Part shown: positions 37,965 to 47,069 of the stretch, piece after piece | Position numbering within the stretch: position 1 is the first letter of the stretch | Layout of the letters: every line of letters begins with the position of its first letter | Source: Sphaerisporangium krabiense | GTDB lineage: Bacteria; Actinomycetota; Actinomycetes; Streptosporangiales; Streptosporangiaceae | Direction: 5' to 3' | Assembly (NCBI RefSeq): GCF_014200435.1 | Contig: NZ_JACHBR010000001.1 | Coordinates: 6,204,001 to 6,268,000, forward strand | DNA length: 64,000 nucleotides | Notes under the pieces: generated by a model | Told to the model about the DNA's origin: nothing | Databases searched by the model: none | Seen by the model: only the letters and a program-made list of their open reading frames with translations | Translations under genes and position numbers: made by a program

Positions 37965-38918
37965 GTGACGCGCACGATACTCAAGAAGGCCGCCGAACTG
38001 CTGGCCGTCCTGCTGGTCGTCAGCATGGGCACCTTCAGCCTGATGTCGCTGATGCCGGGCGACCCGGCGATCGCCATCCTCGGCGAGGGCCGCACCCCGG
38101 CCGAGTACGCCGCCGTACGGCAGGACCTCGGGCTCGACGACCCGTTCCTGAGCCGCTACTGGCACTGGCTGTCGTCGGCGGTCACCGGCGACCTCGGCCA
38201 GTCGGTGGTCCCGCCCCACACCGAGGTGACCGCGAGGATCGCCGCGGCGCTGCCGGTCAGCGTCGAGCTGGCGCTGCTCGGCGTCGTCCTGGCCCTGATC
38301 CTGGCCGTGCCGCTGGCGATGTGGTCGGCCACCCACGAGGGCAAGCGGGTGGACCGGTTCATCAGCGCCGGCACGTTCGCCGTCCTGTCGGTGCCGAGCT
38401 TCCTGGCCGGCCTGCTCATCATCATGGTCATGGTCAACCAGCTCGGCTGGTTCCCCCGCAACGAGTGGGTGCGGCTGAGCGACGGTCTCGGCGCGAACCT
38501 GTACCACGCCCTGCTGCCGGCCCTCGTGATCGCGCTCACCGAGACCGCGATGTTCACCCGGATCCTGCGCGGCGACCTGATCACCACGCTGCGGGAGGAC
38601 TTCATCCTGGCGGCCAAGGCCAGGGGCATGTCCACCCTGCACGTCCTGGTCAGCGACGCCCTCAGGCCCTCCTCCTTCTCGATGATCACCGTGCTCGGCA
38701 TCAGCCTGGGGCGGCTCATCGGCAGCACGGTGATCGTGGAGTACCTCTTCGCCCTCCCCGGAATGGGGTCGCTGGTCGTCGGCGCCGCCTCCAACGGCGA
38801 CTTCACGATGGTCCAGGGGGCCGTGATGGTCATCGCGCTGATCTACGTGGCCGCGAACGCCCTGATCGACGCCTCCTACGGCTACCTCGACCCCCGCATC
38901 AGGAGGGCGCATGTCTGA
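37965..38918 (+). CDS. Oligopeptide-type ABC permease (DppB-like)
   Basis: 317 residues with about six membrane helices. The N-terminal cap region and the RQDLGLDDPFLSRYWHW loop are typical, as is the ATPase-contact segment EDFILAAKARGMS. GTG at 37965 has a CGGAG site upstream. The 46-base gap from the preceding gene has no clear element. Confidence 0.9.
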   Translation: MTRTILKKAAELLAVLLVVSMGTFSLMSLMPGDPAIAILGEGRTPAEYAAVRQDLGLDDPFLSRYWHWLSSAVTGDLGQSVVPPHTEVTARIAAALPVSVELALLGVVLALILAVPLAMWSATHEGKRVDRFISAGTFAVLSVPSFLAGLLIIMVMVNQLGWFPRNEWVRLSDGLGANLYHALLPALVIALTETAMFTRILRGDLITTLREDFILAAKARGMSTLHVLVSDALRPSSFSMITVLGISLGRLIGSTVIVEYLFALPGMGSLVVGAASNGDFTMVQGAVMVIALIYVAANALIDASYGYLDPRIRRAHV

Positions 38919-39948
38919 GCTCAAAGCCGTCCTGCCGCGGCCCCGGCCCATCGGATCGGGTCCGCTGCTCGCCGCCGTGCTGAGCGCGGCGGGCCTGGCC
39001 GCGGTGCTGCTCTCCCTCAGCGTGCTCCAGGGATCGCCCGCGCAACTGCCGGCCCTCGCCGTCTCCTGCGCCGGGGCGTATCTCGCCCTCGCCCGGCTGG
39101 GCCGGGCGCTCCGCGGGGCGCGGTTCGACCTGGCGGCCGTGCTGTGCACCGTGTGGGTGGTGCTGATCGTCGCGGCGGCGCTGCTCGCGCCCCTGCTTCC
39201 GCTCGGTGAGCACGAGGACATCGCCAAGACGATCGAGGAACCGGCCATGGCGACGCCGAACGTCTTCTCGGACCATCCGCTCGGCACCAACAACTTCGGT
39301 CTGGACATCCTCGCCCGCATCGTCTACGGCGCCCGCGCCTCCCTCGTGGTCTCCCTGGCGGCCGTCGCCATCGGCATGGTCATCGGCGGCGGGATCGGCA
39401 TCCTCGCCGGATTCTTCCGCAGGACCGCCGACACCGTGGTGGGCGTCCTCACCAACTCCCTGCTGTCGATGCCGCCGCTCATCCTGCTGATCGCGCTGGC
39501 GACCGTCCTGGAGCCGAGCCTGCGGAACATCACGATAGGACTCTCCCTGCTGGCGCTGCCCAGCATGATCCGGATGGCCAGGGCGAGCACCCTCGCCTTC
39601 GCCCAGCGTGACTTCGTCCTGGCGGCCAAGACGATGGGCGCGAGCCGGATCCGCGTCATGGCCAAGGAACTGCTGCCGAACGTGTTCCTGCCGCTGGCCT
39701 CCTACGGGATGGTCATCGTGTCGGTCCTGATCGTGGCGGAGGCGTCCCTGAGCTTCCTCGGGCTCGGCATCAGGCCGCCGGCGCCCTCCTGGGGCAACCT
39801 CATCGCCGAGGGAGAGGGCGGCGTGTTCGCCGAGCACCCGCACGTGGTGCTGATGCCCGGCCTCACCCTCTTCCTCACCGTCTTCTCCCTGAACCTGCTC
39901 GGCGAGAAGGCCAGGAAACGGTGGGACTCCCGGAACGCGAAGGTCTAG
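38911..39948 (+). CDS. Oligopeptide-type ABC permease (DppC-like)
   Basis: 345 residues. The N-terminus has two extra hydrophobic stretches (residues about 20-70) that most DppC proteins lack; the core starts near HPLGTNNFGLDILARIVYGARAS, which is the family signature. The ATPase-contact loop is RDFVLAAKTMGAS. It overlaps the previous gene by eight bases. Confidence 0.9.
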   Translation: MSELKAVLPRPRPIGSGPLLAAVLSAAGLAAVLLSLSVLQGSPAQLPALAVSCAGAYLALARLGRALRGARFDLAAVLCTVWVVLIVAAALLAPLLPLGEHEDIAKTIEEPAMATPNVFSDHPLGTNNFGLDILARIVYGARASLVVSLAAVAIGMVIGGGIGILAGFFRRTADTVVGVLTNSLLSMPPLILLIALATVLEPSLRNITIGLSLLALPSMIRMARASTLAFAQRDFVLAAKTMGASRIRVMAKELLPNVFLPLASYGMVIVSVLIVAEASLSFLGLGIRPPAPSWGNLIAEGEGGVFAEHPHVVLMPGLTLFLTVFSLNLLGEKARKRWDSRNAKV

Positions 39949-39960
39949 GAGATGGCGACC

Positions 39961-41001
39961 ATGAACACAACCTCTCTGACGGCGGCCCCCCGGGCGGGTT
40001 CGGCCAACGACCGGCCCCTGCTCGTCGTGGACGACCTGCGCACGGTGATCCACACCCCTCGCGGGGCCATGAACGCCGTCGACGGCGTGTCCCTCACGCT
40101 GCGGGGCGGCGAGACGCTCGGCATCGTGGGGGAGTCGGGGTCGGGGAAATCGGTGCTGGGCCGTACCATCATGGGCCTGTACCGCACCGGGCCCGAGATG
40201 ACGGTCTCCGGCCGGGTCGGGTTCGGCGACCACGACGTCCACGCGCTGGCGCCGCAGGCGCTGCGCGGCCTGTGGGGCGCGGACATCGCCATGGTCTTCC
40301 AGGACCCGATGACCGCGCTCAACCCGGTCAGGAAGATCGCGTCGCACCTGGTCGAGAGCCTGCGCAAGCACCGCGGGCTGTCCCGCGCCGACGCCATGGC
40401 GCGGGCGGCCGAACTGCTGAACCTCGTCGGCATCCCCGAGCCGAAGCGCCGCCTCGGCCAGTATCCGCACGAGCTCTCCGGCGGCATGCGCCAGCGCGTG
40501 GTCATCGCGATGGCGCTGGCCAACGACCCCAAGCTGCTCATCGCCGACGAGCCGACGACGGCGCTGGACGTGACCGTGCAGAAGCAGATCCTCGACCTGC
40601 TCGACCGGCTCCAGTCCGAGATGGGGATGGCGATCATCCTGATCAGCCACAACCTGGGCGTCGTGGCGGGACGCGCCGACCGGGTCGCCGTCATGTACGC
40701 CGGCCGGCTGGTCGAGACCGGCTCCTCCGGTGAGCTGTTCGGCCGGCCGCGTCACCCCTACACCGAGGCGCTGCTGTCGTCCATCCCGAGGCTGGAGGAC
40801 CTGCCGCACATGCGCCTGCGCGCCATCGCCGGCTCGCCGCCGGACATGACCGCGCCGCCGCCCGGATGCAGGTTCGCGCCCCGGTGCCGGTACGCCGCGC
40901 AGGACTGCCGGGAAGAGGCGCCCCCGATGACGCCGGACGGCGGCGCCGGGACGCCGCACGCGTTCGCCTGCCACCACCCCGTCAGCACAGGAGGAAAGTG
41001 A
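39961..41001 (+). CDS. Oligopeptide-type ABC ATPase (DppD-like)
   Basis: 346 residues. Walker A GESGSGKS, Q loop, LSGGMRQR, Walker B LLIADEPTTALD, switch ISHN, and a C-terminal CRFAPRCRYA cysteine motif with peptide-system type C-terminus. ATG at 39961 is chosen because AGGAG is nine bases before it; ATG at 39952 directly follows that site. It shares one base with the next gene. Confidence 0.92.
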   Translation: MNTTSLTAAPRAGSANDRPLLVVDDLRTVIHTPRGAMNAVDGVSLTLRGGETLGIVGESGSGKSVLGRTIMGLYRTGPEMTVSGRVGFGDHDVHALAPQALRGLWGADIAMVFQDPMTALNPVRKIASHLVESLRKHRGLSRADAMARAAELLNLVGIPEPKRRLGQYPHELSGGMRQRVVIAMALANDPKLLIADEPTTALDVTVQKQILDLLDRLQSEMGMAIILISHNLGVVAGRADRVAVMYAGRLVETGSSGELFGRPRHPYTEALLSSIPRLEDLPHMRLRAIAGSPPDMTAPPPGCRFAPRCRYAAQDCREEAPPMTPDGGAGTPHAFACHHPVSTGGK

Positions 41002-42011
41002 TGGCCGGCACCGGCACCGTGCACATGCGCCCGGACGGCGACCGCGTCCTGGTCGTGGAGGACCTCGTCGTCGAGTTCCCCGTCGGAGGGGGCGGCAAGG
41101 TCCACGCCGTCTCCGGCGTCAGCTTCGACCTGCTGAACGGCGAGACCCTGGGCATCCTGGGGGAGTCCGGCTGCGGCAAGTCCAGCGCGGGCCGCGCGAT
41201 CATGCAGCTGCCCCCGCCCACGTCGGGGACCGTCCGGATGGGCGGCAACGAGCTCACCGGGGTGTCGCAGCGGGACATGCGCCGGCACCGCAGGCACCTG
41301 CAGATGATCCTCCAGGACCCGGTGTCGGCGCTCAACCCGCGGCGCAAGGTCAAGGACCTGGTGGCGGAAGGGCTGGAGATCTGGGGCGCCAAGCCCGCGC
41401 GCGACGACATCGCGGCGATCCTGACGGCCGTGGGCCTGCCGCCCGACGTCGTCTGGGACCGCCGCCCGCACGAACTGTCCGGCGGGCAGTGCCAGCGGGT
41501 GTGCATCGCCAGGGCGCTGATGCTCAGCCCGGAGGTGCTCATCTGCGACGAGCCGGTGTCCAGCCTCGACGTCTCCGTGCAGGCGCAGATCCTCAACCTC
41601 CTCGAGGAGAGCAAGAAGCGCTTCCAGCTCAGCATGATCTTCATCGCGCACGACCTCGCGGTGGTCAAGAACATCAGCGACCGCATCCTGATCATGTATC
41701 TCGGCAAGGTGTGCGAGGTGATCCGCTCCGCGGACCTCGCCGGCGCGGCGCTGCACCCCTACACGCGGCTGCTGCTGGCCTCGGTGCCCGAGGCCGCGCT
41801 CGACGCCGCCCTGAAGGGCGCCTCGCCCGCCGTCCGGGACAGGGGCACGGCGTCGGAGACCGCCGAGCTGCCCTCCCCGCTGAACCCTCCGTCGGGCTGC
41901 CGGTTCCGCACCCGCTGCCCGATGGCCACCGAACGGTGCGCCACCGACGAACCGCGGCTGAGGGAGGTGGCGCCGGGCCAGTACATCGCATGCCACAACG
42001 TCACCGCGTGA
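41001..42011 (+). CDS. Oligopeptide-type ABC ATPase (DppF-like)
   Basis: 336 residues. Walker A GESGCGKSS, LSGGQCQR, Walker B VLICDEPVSSLD, switch AHDLAV and the terminal CRFRTRCPMA motif. AGGAGG six bases upstream sets the ATG. It completes the importer. Confidence 0.92.
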   Translation: MAGTGTVHMRPDGDRVLVVEDLVVEFPVGGGGKVHAVSGVSFDLLNGETLGILGESGCGKSSAGRAIMQLPPPTSGTVRMGGNELTGVSQRDMRRHRRHLQMILQDPVSALNPRRKVKDLVAEGLEIWGAKPARDDIAAILTAVGLPPDVVWDRRPHELSGGQCQRVCIARALMLSPEVLICDEPVSSLDVSVQAQILNLLEESKKRFQLSMIFIAHDLAVVKNISDRILIMYLGKVCEVIRSADLAGAALHPYTRLLLASVPEAALDAALKGASPAVRDRGTASETAELPSPLNPPSGCRFRTRCPMATERCATDEPRLREVAPGQYIACHNVTA

Positions 42012-42102
42012 CGGTCCACCCCCTATCCGCCGGCGCGTCCGCCGACGTCAACGCAGGCCGTCCCCTCGGGCGGCGCATCTCCTCAGCGAAGGGTAGTTAT
42101 CC

Positions 42103-43053
42103 ATGTCATTCCTGTTCGGCAGTGGTTTCCGGGTGCGGTCGTTCTTCCACGCGACCAGCGTCGTCCGCGACATGCGCCCGATCGCCGAGTTCCACCGGCG
42201 CGTGTTCGGCGTTGAGACGACGACCATCCCCTACGCGATGAACCGGTACGCCCACTTCGCCTTCATCGGAGACGTCCCGATCGAGGCGACCAGCCCCAAC
42301 CTCGCCTTCGCCACCGCCAAGCGGACGTTCCTCCAGCTCGCAGGCAACCACTGGAGCCCCGCCGTCTTCTGGACCGACGACCTCCAGGACGGCCTGCACG
42401 GCTTCGACGTACGGCACGGCTACCGCTTCACCCACCTGTTCGACGGCCGGCCGGTGGAGGGCGTGCCGGACAACCGGCCCGAGCACGCCATCCAGGTCTA
42501 CTCCAACCCCTTCCAGACGGGCGTCGACTGGGGCCTGTACGAGATGGACCCGGAGAAGGCCGACACCCAGCGGACCTACCAGAACGTCGACCCGTTCGAG
42601 CTCGTGGGCTCCTACACGCCCGCCGCGCCGCGCGACGACGTCGTCAGCGTCGAACGGCACGCCCAGCACGCGGTGGTGACCGACGACCCCGCCAAGACCC
42701 TGCGGTTCCTGGTGGACGGGCTCGGCGCGACGGTGTTCTCCGAGTCGGAGAACAAGGAGCTCGGCACGCGGAGCACCTTCCTCACCCTCGGCGTCCGGCC
42801 GTTCACCGTCGAGGTGGCCGAGCCGATCGGGCCGGGAGGCGCGGCGCGGGACCTGGAGCGCAACGGCAGCATCTACCACCGTCTCGACTTCAAGGTCCAC
42901 GACCTGGACGCCGCGGTGCGCCACCTCGAACGGGAGAACATCGGCCTGGAGGCCCGCGGCGACGGCTTCGTCGTCCTCGACCCGAAGGACACCAACGGCC
43001 TGCGCTACGGGCTCTTCGCCGAACTGGAGAGCGGAGACCCGCGGCTGTCCTGA
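42103..43053 (+). CDS. Two-domain VOC (glyoxalase/extradiol dioxygenase fold) protein
   Basis: 316 residues with two VOC modules: residues about 13-170 and about 185-315. Metal-ligand-type residues are seen (FFHATSVV, HRLDFKVHDLDAAV, and a Glu near the end), but the set is not typical enough to choose between dioxygenase, isomerase and lyase. It follows the importer by 91 bases and precedes the hairpin at 43071. A role on an imported aromatic or dicarbonyl substrate is possible. Confidence 0.7.
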   Translation: MSFLFGSGFRVRSFFHATSVVRDMRPIAEFHRRVFGVETTTIPYAMNRYAHFAFIGDVPIEATSPNLAFATAKRTFLQLAGNHWSPAVFWTDDLQDGLHGFDVRHGYRFTHLFDGRPVEGVPDNRPEHAIQVYSNPFQTGVDWGLYEMDPEKADTQRTYQNVDPFELVGSYTPAAPRDDVVSVERHAQHAVVTDDPAKTLRFLVDGLGATVFSESENKELGTRSTFLTLGVRPFTVEVAEPIGPGGAARDLERNGSIYHRLDFKVHDLDAAVRHLERENIGLEARGDGFVVLDPKDTNGLRYGLFAELESGDPRLS

Positions 43054-43070
43054 GCCGCCCCGCGAGACGA

Positions 43071-43099
43071 CCCGCCCGGGGGCCGCGCCCCCGGGCGGG
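43071..43099 (+). terminator. Strong hairpin after the VOC gene
   Basis: Arms 43071-43083 (CCCGCCCGGGGGC) and 43087-43099 pair perfectly over 13 bases with a three-base loop (CGC), 18 bases after the VOC stop. No T tract, as is common in high-GC bacteria. Confidence 0.65.
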
Positions 43100-43149
43100 C
43101 CCCCGCCGTACGACCTGAACGGAGTCCACGTGCGCCAGAAGGAGAGATC

Positions 43150-44550
43150 GTGGTGAGAGACAGGCTGCTCGTCGCCTGCCTCTGCTCAGCCGGTATGGTC
43201 GTCGCCCTTCAGCAGACGCTCGTCATCCCCCTGCTGCCCGACTTCCCCCGCCTGCTGGACACCAGCGTCCAGGGCGCCTCCTGGCTGGTCACCGCGACGC
43301 TCCTGACCGGGGCGGTGTGCACGCCGGTGCTCACCCGCCTGGCCGACATGGTGGGCAAGAGGCGCGTCGTCCTGGTCTGCCTCGCCGCGGTGGCCGCCGG
43401 CGGCGTGCTCGGCGCCGTCGCCTCCTCCTTACCCGGGGCCATCGTCGCCCGCGCCGTCGCGGGCGCCGGGGTCCCGCTCATCCCGATCAGCGTCGCGATC
43501 CTCCAGGAGGAGCTGCCGGACGGCAGGCTGCCGGCCAGGGTCGCCCTGCTCAGCTCCACGCTCGCCGTGGGCACCGCCGTGGGCATGCCCCTGGCCGGCG
43601 TCATGGCCGAGGCGCTGAGCTGGCGCGCGGTCTTCTGGTTCTCCGGGCTCGCGGGCCTGGCGATGATCGCCGCGGTGGTCCGGCTCGTTCCCGCGTCGAA
43701 AGGGCGGGCCCCCGGCCGGTTCGACGTCCCCGGCGCCGTGGTGCTCGCCGCGGCGGTGGCGGCCCTGCTCCTGGTGATCACCCAGGCGGGCGCCTGGGGC
43801 TGGACCAGCGGGGCCGTGATCGCGCTCGCCGCCGGATCGGCGCTGGCGACCGCGGTGTGGATCACGCTGGAGTTGAGGGTGCGGCACCCTCTCGTCGATG
43901 TCCGGGTCTCGGTCCGGCCGGTGGTGCTGCTGGCCAACGCCGGATCGCTGCTCATCGGGTTCGTCATGTTCATGAACCTGCTGGTGACCTCGCAGCTCCT
44001 CCAGCTCCCCGCCTCCACCGACGCCGGACTCGGGATGGACTCCATGCGGGCCGGGCTCTGGATGACGCCGATAGCGCTGTCGTTCGGCCTGTTCGCGTCG
44101 GCCTCCTCGCCCGTCACCCGCCGCTTCGGAGCACAGGCGACCCTGGTCGCCGGCGCCCTGCTCCTGTCCGTCGCGTACGTCGGAAGGATCTTCCTCAGCG
44201 ACGGCCTCTGGCAGATCATCGTGGCCTCCATCGCCGTGTCGGCGGGCTCGGCGTTCGCCTACGCGGCCCTCCCCGTCGTCATCATGCGGGCGGTGCCGCC
44301 GTGGCAGATCTCCTCGGCCAACGGGTTCAACAACCTGCTCCGGTCGATCGGGACGTCCATGTCGAGCGCGGTGCTGGCGGCGGTGCTCGCCGCGGCGACG
44401 GCACGGACCGCCGGGGAGGCCGTGCACCACTATCGGCAGGCGTTCGAGCACATGTTCCTGATCGGGGCGCTCGTCGCCTTCGCCGCGTTCCTCGTGACCT
44501 TGCCGCTCATCCGGCTCGCTGACCGGCCGGCCGCGTCCTCAGTTTCATGA
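43150..44550 (+). CDS. MFS transporter (DHA-type)
   Basis: 466 residues with about 12-14 membrane helices; motif A-like sequence RLADMVGKRRV and motif C-like GVPLIPISVAIL and AVGTAVGMPLAG. The family exports drugs or moves small organic acids by proton antiport. GTG at 43150 has AAGGAG five bases upstream; the next codon is also GTG. The mmsA gene follows 20 bases after the stop, so the two are probably co-transcribed. Substrate unknown. Confidence 0.88.
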   Translation: MVRDRLLVACLCSAGMVVALQQTLVIPLLPDFPRLLDTSVQGASWLVTATLLTGAVCTPVLTRLADMVGKRRVVLVCLAAVAAGGVLGAVASSLPGAIVARAVAGAGVPLIPISVAILQEELPDGRLPARVALLSSTLAVGTAVGMPLAGVMAEALSWRAVFWFSGLAGLAMIAAVVRLVPASKGRAPGRFDVPGAVVLAAAVAALLLVITQAGAWGWTSGAVIALAAGSALATAVWITLELRVRHPLVDVRVSVRPVVLLANAGSLLIGFVMFMNLLVTSQLLQLPASTDAGLGMDSMRAGLWMTPIALSFGLFASASSPVTRRFGAQATLVAGALLLSVAYVGRIFLSDGLWQIIVASIAVSAGSAFAYAALPVVIMRAVPPWQISSANGFNNLLRSIGTSMSSAVLAAVLAAATARTAGEAVHHYRQAFEHMFLIGALVAFAAFLVTLPLIRLADRPAASSVS

Positions 44551-44570
44551 AAAGAGAGTAGGAGACCCTT

Positions 44571-46082
44571 ATGACCGATCCGCGGATCGACATCGTTGAG
44601 CACGTCGTCGCCGGCGATCCCATGACCGGTGTGGGGGAGCGGCTGGGACCCGTCTACGATCCCGCCCTGGGGGTCGAGACGAAGAAGGTCCGCCTGGCCG
44701 CGCCCGCCGACGTGGACGCCGCGGTCGGCGCCGCCGCCGCCGCGTTCCCCCGGTGGCGCGACATGTCCTGGGCGCGCAGGCAGACGATCCTGTTCAACTT
44801 CCGCGAGTCGCTCAACAGGCGCAAGAACGAGCTCGCGGAGATCATCACGTCCGAGCACGGGAAGGTGCTCTCGGACGCGCTCGCCGAGATCTCCCGCGGC
44901 CAGGAGGTGCTGGAGTTCGCGCTGGCGATGCCCCAGCTCGCCAAGGGCGGTTACTCGGAGAACGTCAGCACCGGAGTGGACGCCTACTCCCTGCTCCAGC
45001 CCCTCGGCGTGGTCGGGATCGTCAGCCCGTTCAACTTCCCGGTCATGGTGCCCATGTGGTTCCTGCCGATCGCCCTCGCCACCGGGAACACGGTCGTGCT
45101 GAAGCCCAGCGAGAAGGATCCCTCGGCGGCGAACTGGATCGCGGATCTCCTGAAGGAGGCCGGCCTGCCGGACGGGGTCTTCAACGTGCTGCACGGGGAC
45201 AAGGTCGCCGTCGACGGACTGCTCGACCACGAGGAGGTCCGGGCGATCTCGTTCGTCGGCTCGACGCCCATCGCCCGGTACGTGTACGAGCGGGCGACAC
45301 GGGCCGGGAAGCGGGTGCAGGCCCTCGGCGGCGCGAAGAACCACATGCTCGTCCTGGCCGACGCGGACCTGAACCTGGCCGCCGACGCCGCGATCAACGC
45401 CGCCTTCGGCTCGGCGGGCGAGCGCTGCATGGCGATCAGCGTGCTGGCCGTCGCCGACTCCGTCGCCGACGATCTGATCGGGAGGATCGCGGCCCGGATG
45501 GACGGCATCACGGTCGGCGACGGGCGCCGCGGCTGTGACATGGGGCCGCTGGTGACCCGGGAACACCGCGACAAGGTGACCTCCTACATCGAGGACGCCG
45601 AGCGCGACGGTTCGCGGCTGGTGGTCGACGGGCGCGGCGTCAAGGCCGACGGCGACGAGGCAGGCTTCTGGCTCGGGCCCACGCTGGTCGACCGGGTCGA
45701 GGCCGGCTCCCGGCTCTACACCGACGAGATCTTCGGGCCGGTGCTGTCGGTGGTGCGCGTCCGCGACCTGGAGGAGGGCATCGGCCTCATCAACGGCAAC
45801 GCGTACGGCAACGGCACGGCGATCTTCACCACGAACGGCGGGGCCGCACGCCGGTTCCAGCGCGAGGTCCAGGTCGGCATGATCGGCATCAACATTCCCA
45901 TCCCCGTGCCCGTCTCGTACTATTCCTTCGGCGGCTGGAAGCAGTCGTTCTTCGGTGACACGAAGGCGTACGGCGCCCAGGGCGTGCACTTCTTCACCCA
46001 GGAGAAGGCGGTGACCTCTCGCTGGCCCGATCCCGTTCCCGACGGCGACGAGCTGAACCTGGGCTTCCCGCAGAACTCCTAG
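44571..46082 (+). CDS. mmsA: Methylmalonate/malonate-semialdehyde dehydrogenase (CoA-acylating)
   Basis: 503 residues of the aldehyde dehydrogenase superfamily. Catalytic Cys286 lies in AGERCMAIS, and SPFNFPVMVPMWF and FGGWKQSFFGD mark the MmsA group. It oxidises methylmalonate semialdehyde to propionyl-CoA or malonate semialdehyde to acetyl-CoA, with loss of CO2. Such semialdehydes come from valine, beta-alanine, uracil or inositol routes; the neighbours do not say which. It is last in the operon and is followed by two hairpins. Confidence 0.9.
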   Translation: MTDPRIDIVEHVVAGDPMTGVGERLGPVYDPALGVETKKVRLAAPADVDAAVGAAAAAFPRWRDMSWARRQTILFNFRESLNRRKNELAEIITSEHGKVLSDALAEISRGQEVLEFALAMPQLAKGGYSENVSTGVDAYSLLQPLGVVGIVSPFNFPVMVPMWFLPIALATGNTVVLKPSEKDPSAANWIADLLKEAGLPDGVFNVLHGDKVAVDGLLDHEEVRAISFVGSTPIARYVYERATRAGKRVQALGGAKNHMLVLADADLNLAADAAINAAFGSAGERCMAISVLAVADSVADDLIGRIAARMDGITVGDGRRGCDMGPLVTREHRDKVTSYIEDAERDGSRLVVDGRGVKADGDEAGFWLGPTLVDRVEAGSRLYTDEIFGPVLSVVRVRDLEEGIGLINGNAYGNGTAIFTTNGGAARRFQREVQVGMIGINIPIPVPVSYYSFGGWKQSFFGDTKAYGAQGVHFFTQEKAVTSRWPDPVPDGDELNLGFPQNS

Positions 46083-46087
46083 GGCTT

Positions 46088-46107
46088 CGGCGGTGGATTC
46101 TCCGCCG
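46088..46107 (+). terminator. Hairpin after mmsA
   Basis: CGGCGG (46088-46093) and CCGCCG (46102-46107) can pair with an eight-base loop, a few bases after the stop codon. It is a weaker partner of the palindrome that follows. Confidence 0.4.
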
Positions 46108-46124
46108 GTTACGTAAGTGACGGA

Positions 46125-46156
46125 GCCGGCCTCCGGCCACGTGGCCGGAGGCCGGC
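46125..46156. terminator. Perfect 32-base palindrome after mmsA
   Basis: GCCGGCCTCCGGCCAC (46125-46140) is followed directly by its exact reverse complement (46141-46156). Its place after mmsA and before the next start supports a terminator; the lack of a spacer means the loop would use the central bases. Confidence 0.6.
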
Positions 46157-46249
46157 GCCATGCTCACGCGTCGGCCGAGCACGTCTTGGTGAACGCTATC
46201 GTTAGACGTCCCGCGCGAGCAGAGCGTCATGCCATGAAAGGTGCGAAAG

Positions 46250-47029
46250 ATGGCCGTTCCCCGAGAGAGCAGCGCCATCGTCCCTTCCGTGGCCCGCGCG
46301 GTGCGTGTCCTGGAGTTACTGGGCTCCGCGCCGGACGGACTGAGCCTGACAGAGGTGGCGCGCGCGCTGGAGATGCCGCCGAGCAGTGCCCTGGCCATTT
46401 GCACGACGCTACGGCAGGAAAGGCTCGTCACCAGGACCAGGGAACGGCGCTACACGCTCGGTCCCGGCATCCTCGGGCTGGCCGACAAATATATGCGCGG
46501 CGGCCTTCCCTCGTTCTTCATGCGGGTCTGCCGGGACGTTTTGCCCGACAACCGGGAAACCGTCGTCCTCGCCGTACGCGAGTGGCATGAAGTCGTCTAT
46601 GTTGCGCAACGTCCTGGAAATCGGCCATTGGCCGTTAATTACCACCTCGGGATGCGATTGCCCGCGCACACCACCGCGAGCGGGAAAGCCTCCCTGAGCA
46701 CCGTGCCGGACGGCGAAGTGCGGAAGATCTACACGGTCGCCTCCTCGGCGACCGCGCGGGACGGCGTTCAGTGGCCCGACGTCGACGCGCTGATCGAAGA
46801 CCTCCACGAGACCAGGCGGCGCGGCTACGCCATCGACGACGAGCAGACCGCCCCGGGCATGGTGTGCCTGGGCGTCCCCATCTCCATGACGGACTCCGGA
46901 GCGACCACGGCGGCCGTCGCGGTGAGCCTGGTCAAGTCCACCGTCACCGACCAGGTCCTCGCCGAATACCTCACCCTCATAAGAACCCTGGCCGACGCCC
47001 TCTCGTCCATTGAGCCCGCCACCGACTGA
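46250..47029 (+). CDS. IclR-family regulator, second copy
   Basis: 259 residues. Winged helix (SVARAVRVLELLGS, LSLTEVARALEMPPSSALAICTTL), then the effector domain with LPAHTTASGKASL and GYAIDDEQTAPGMVCLG. ATG at 46250 is preferred because AAAGG is eight bases upstream; GTG at 46241 would overlap that site. It has more AT-rich codons in its middle (near 46550-46640) than its neighbours. It lies beside the oligopeptide-type importer unit and is the likely regulator of it. Confidence 0.85.
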   Translation: MAVPRESSAIVPSVARAVRVLELLGSAPDGLSLTEVARALEMPPSSALAICTTLRQERLVTRTRERRYTLGPGILGLADKYMRGGLPSFFMRVCRDVLPDNRETVVLAVREWHEVVYVAQRPGNRPLAVNYHLGMRLPAHTTASGKASLSTVPDGEVRKIYTVASSATARDGVQWPDVDALIEDLHETRRRGYAIDDEQTAPGMVCLGVPISMTDSGATTAAVAVSLVKSTVTDQVLAEYLTLIRTLADALSSIEPATD

Positions 47030-47069
47030 CCCCGCGGCCCCGCCGAGATCCGAGGCGACGGGCGGGCGG

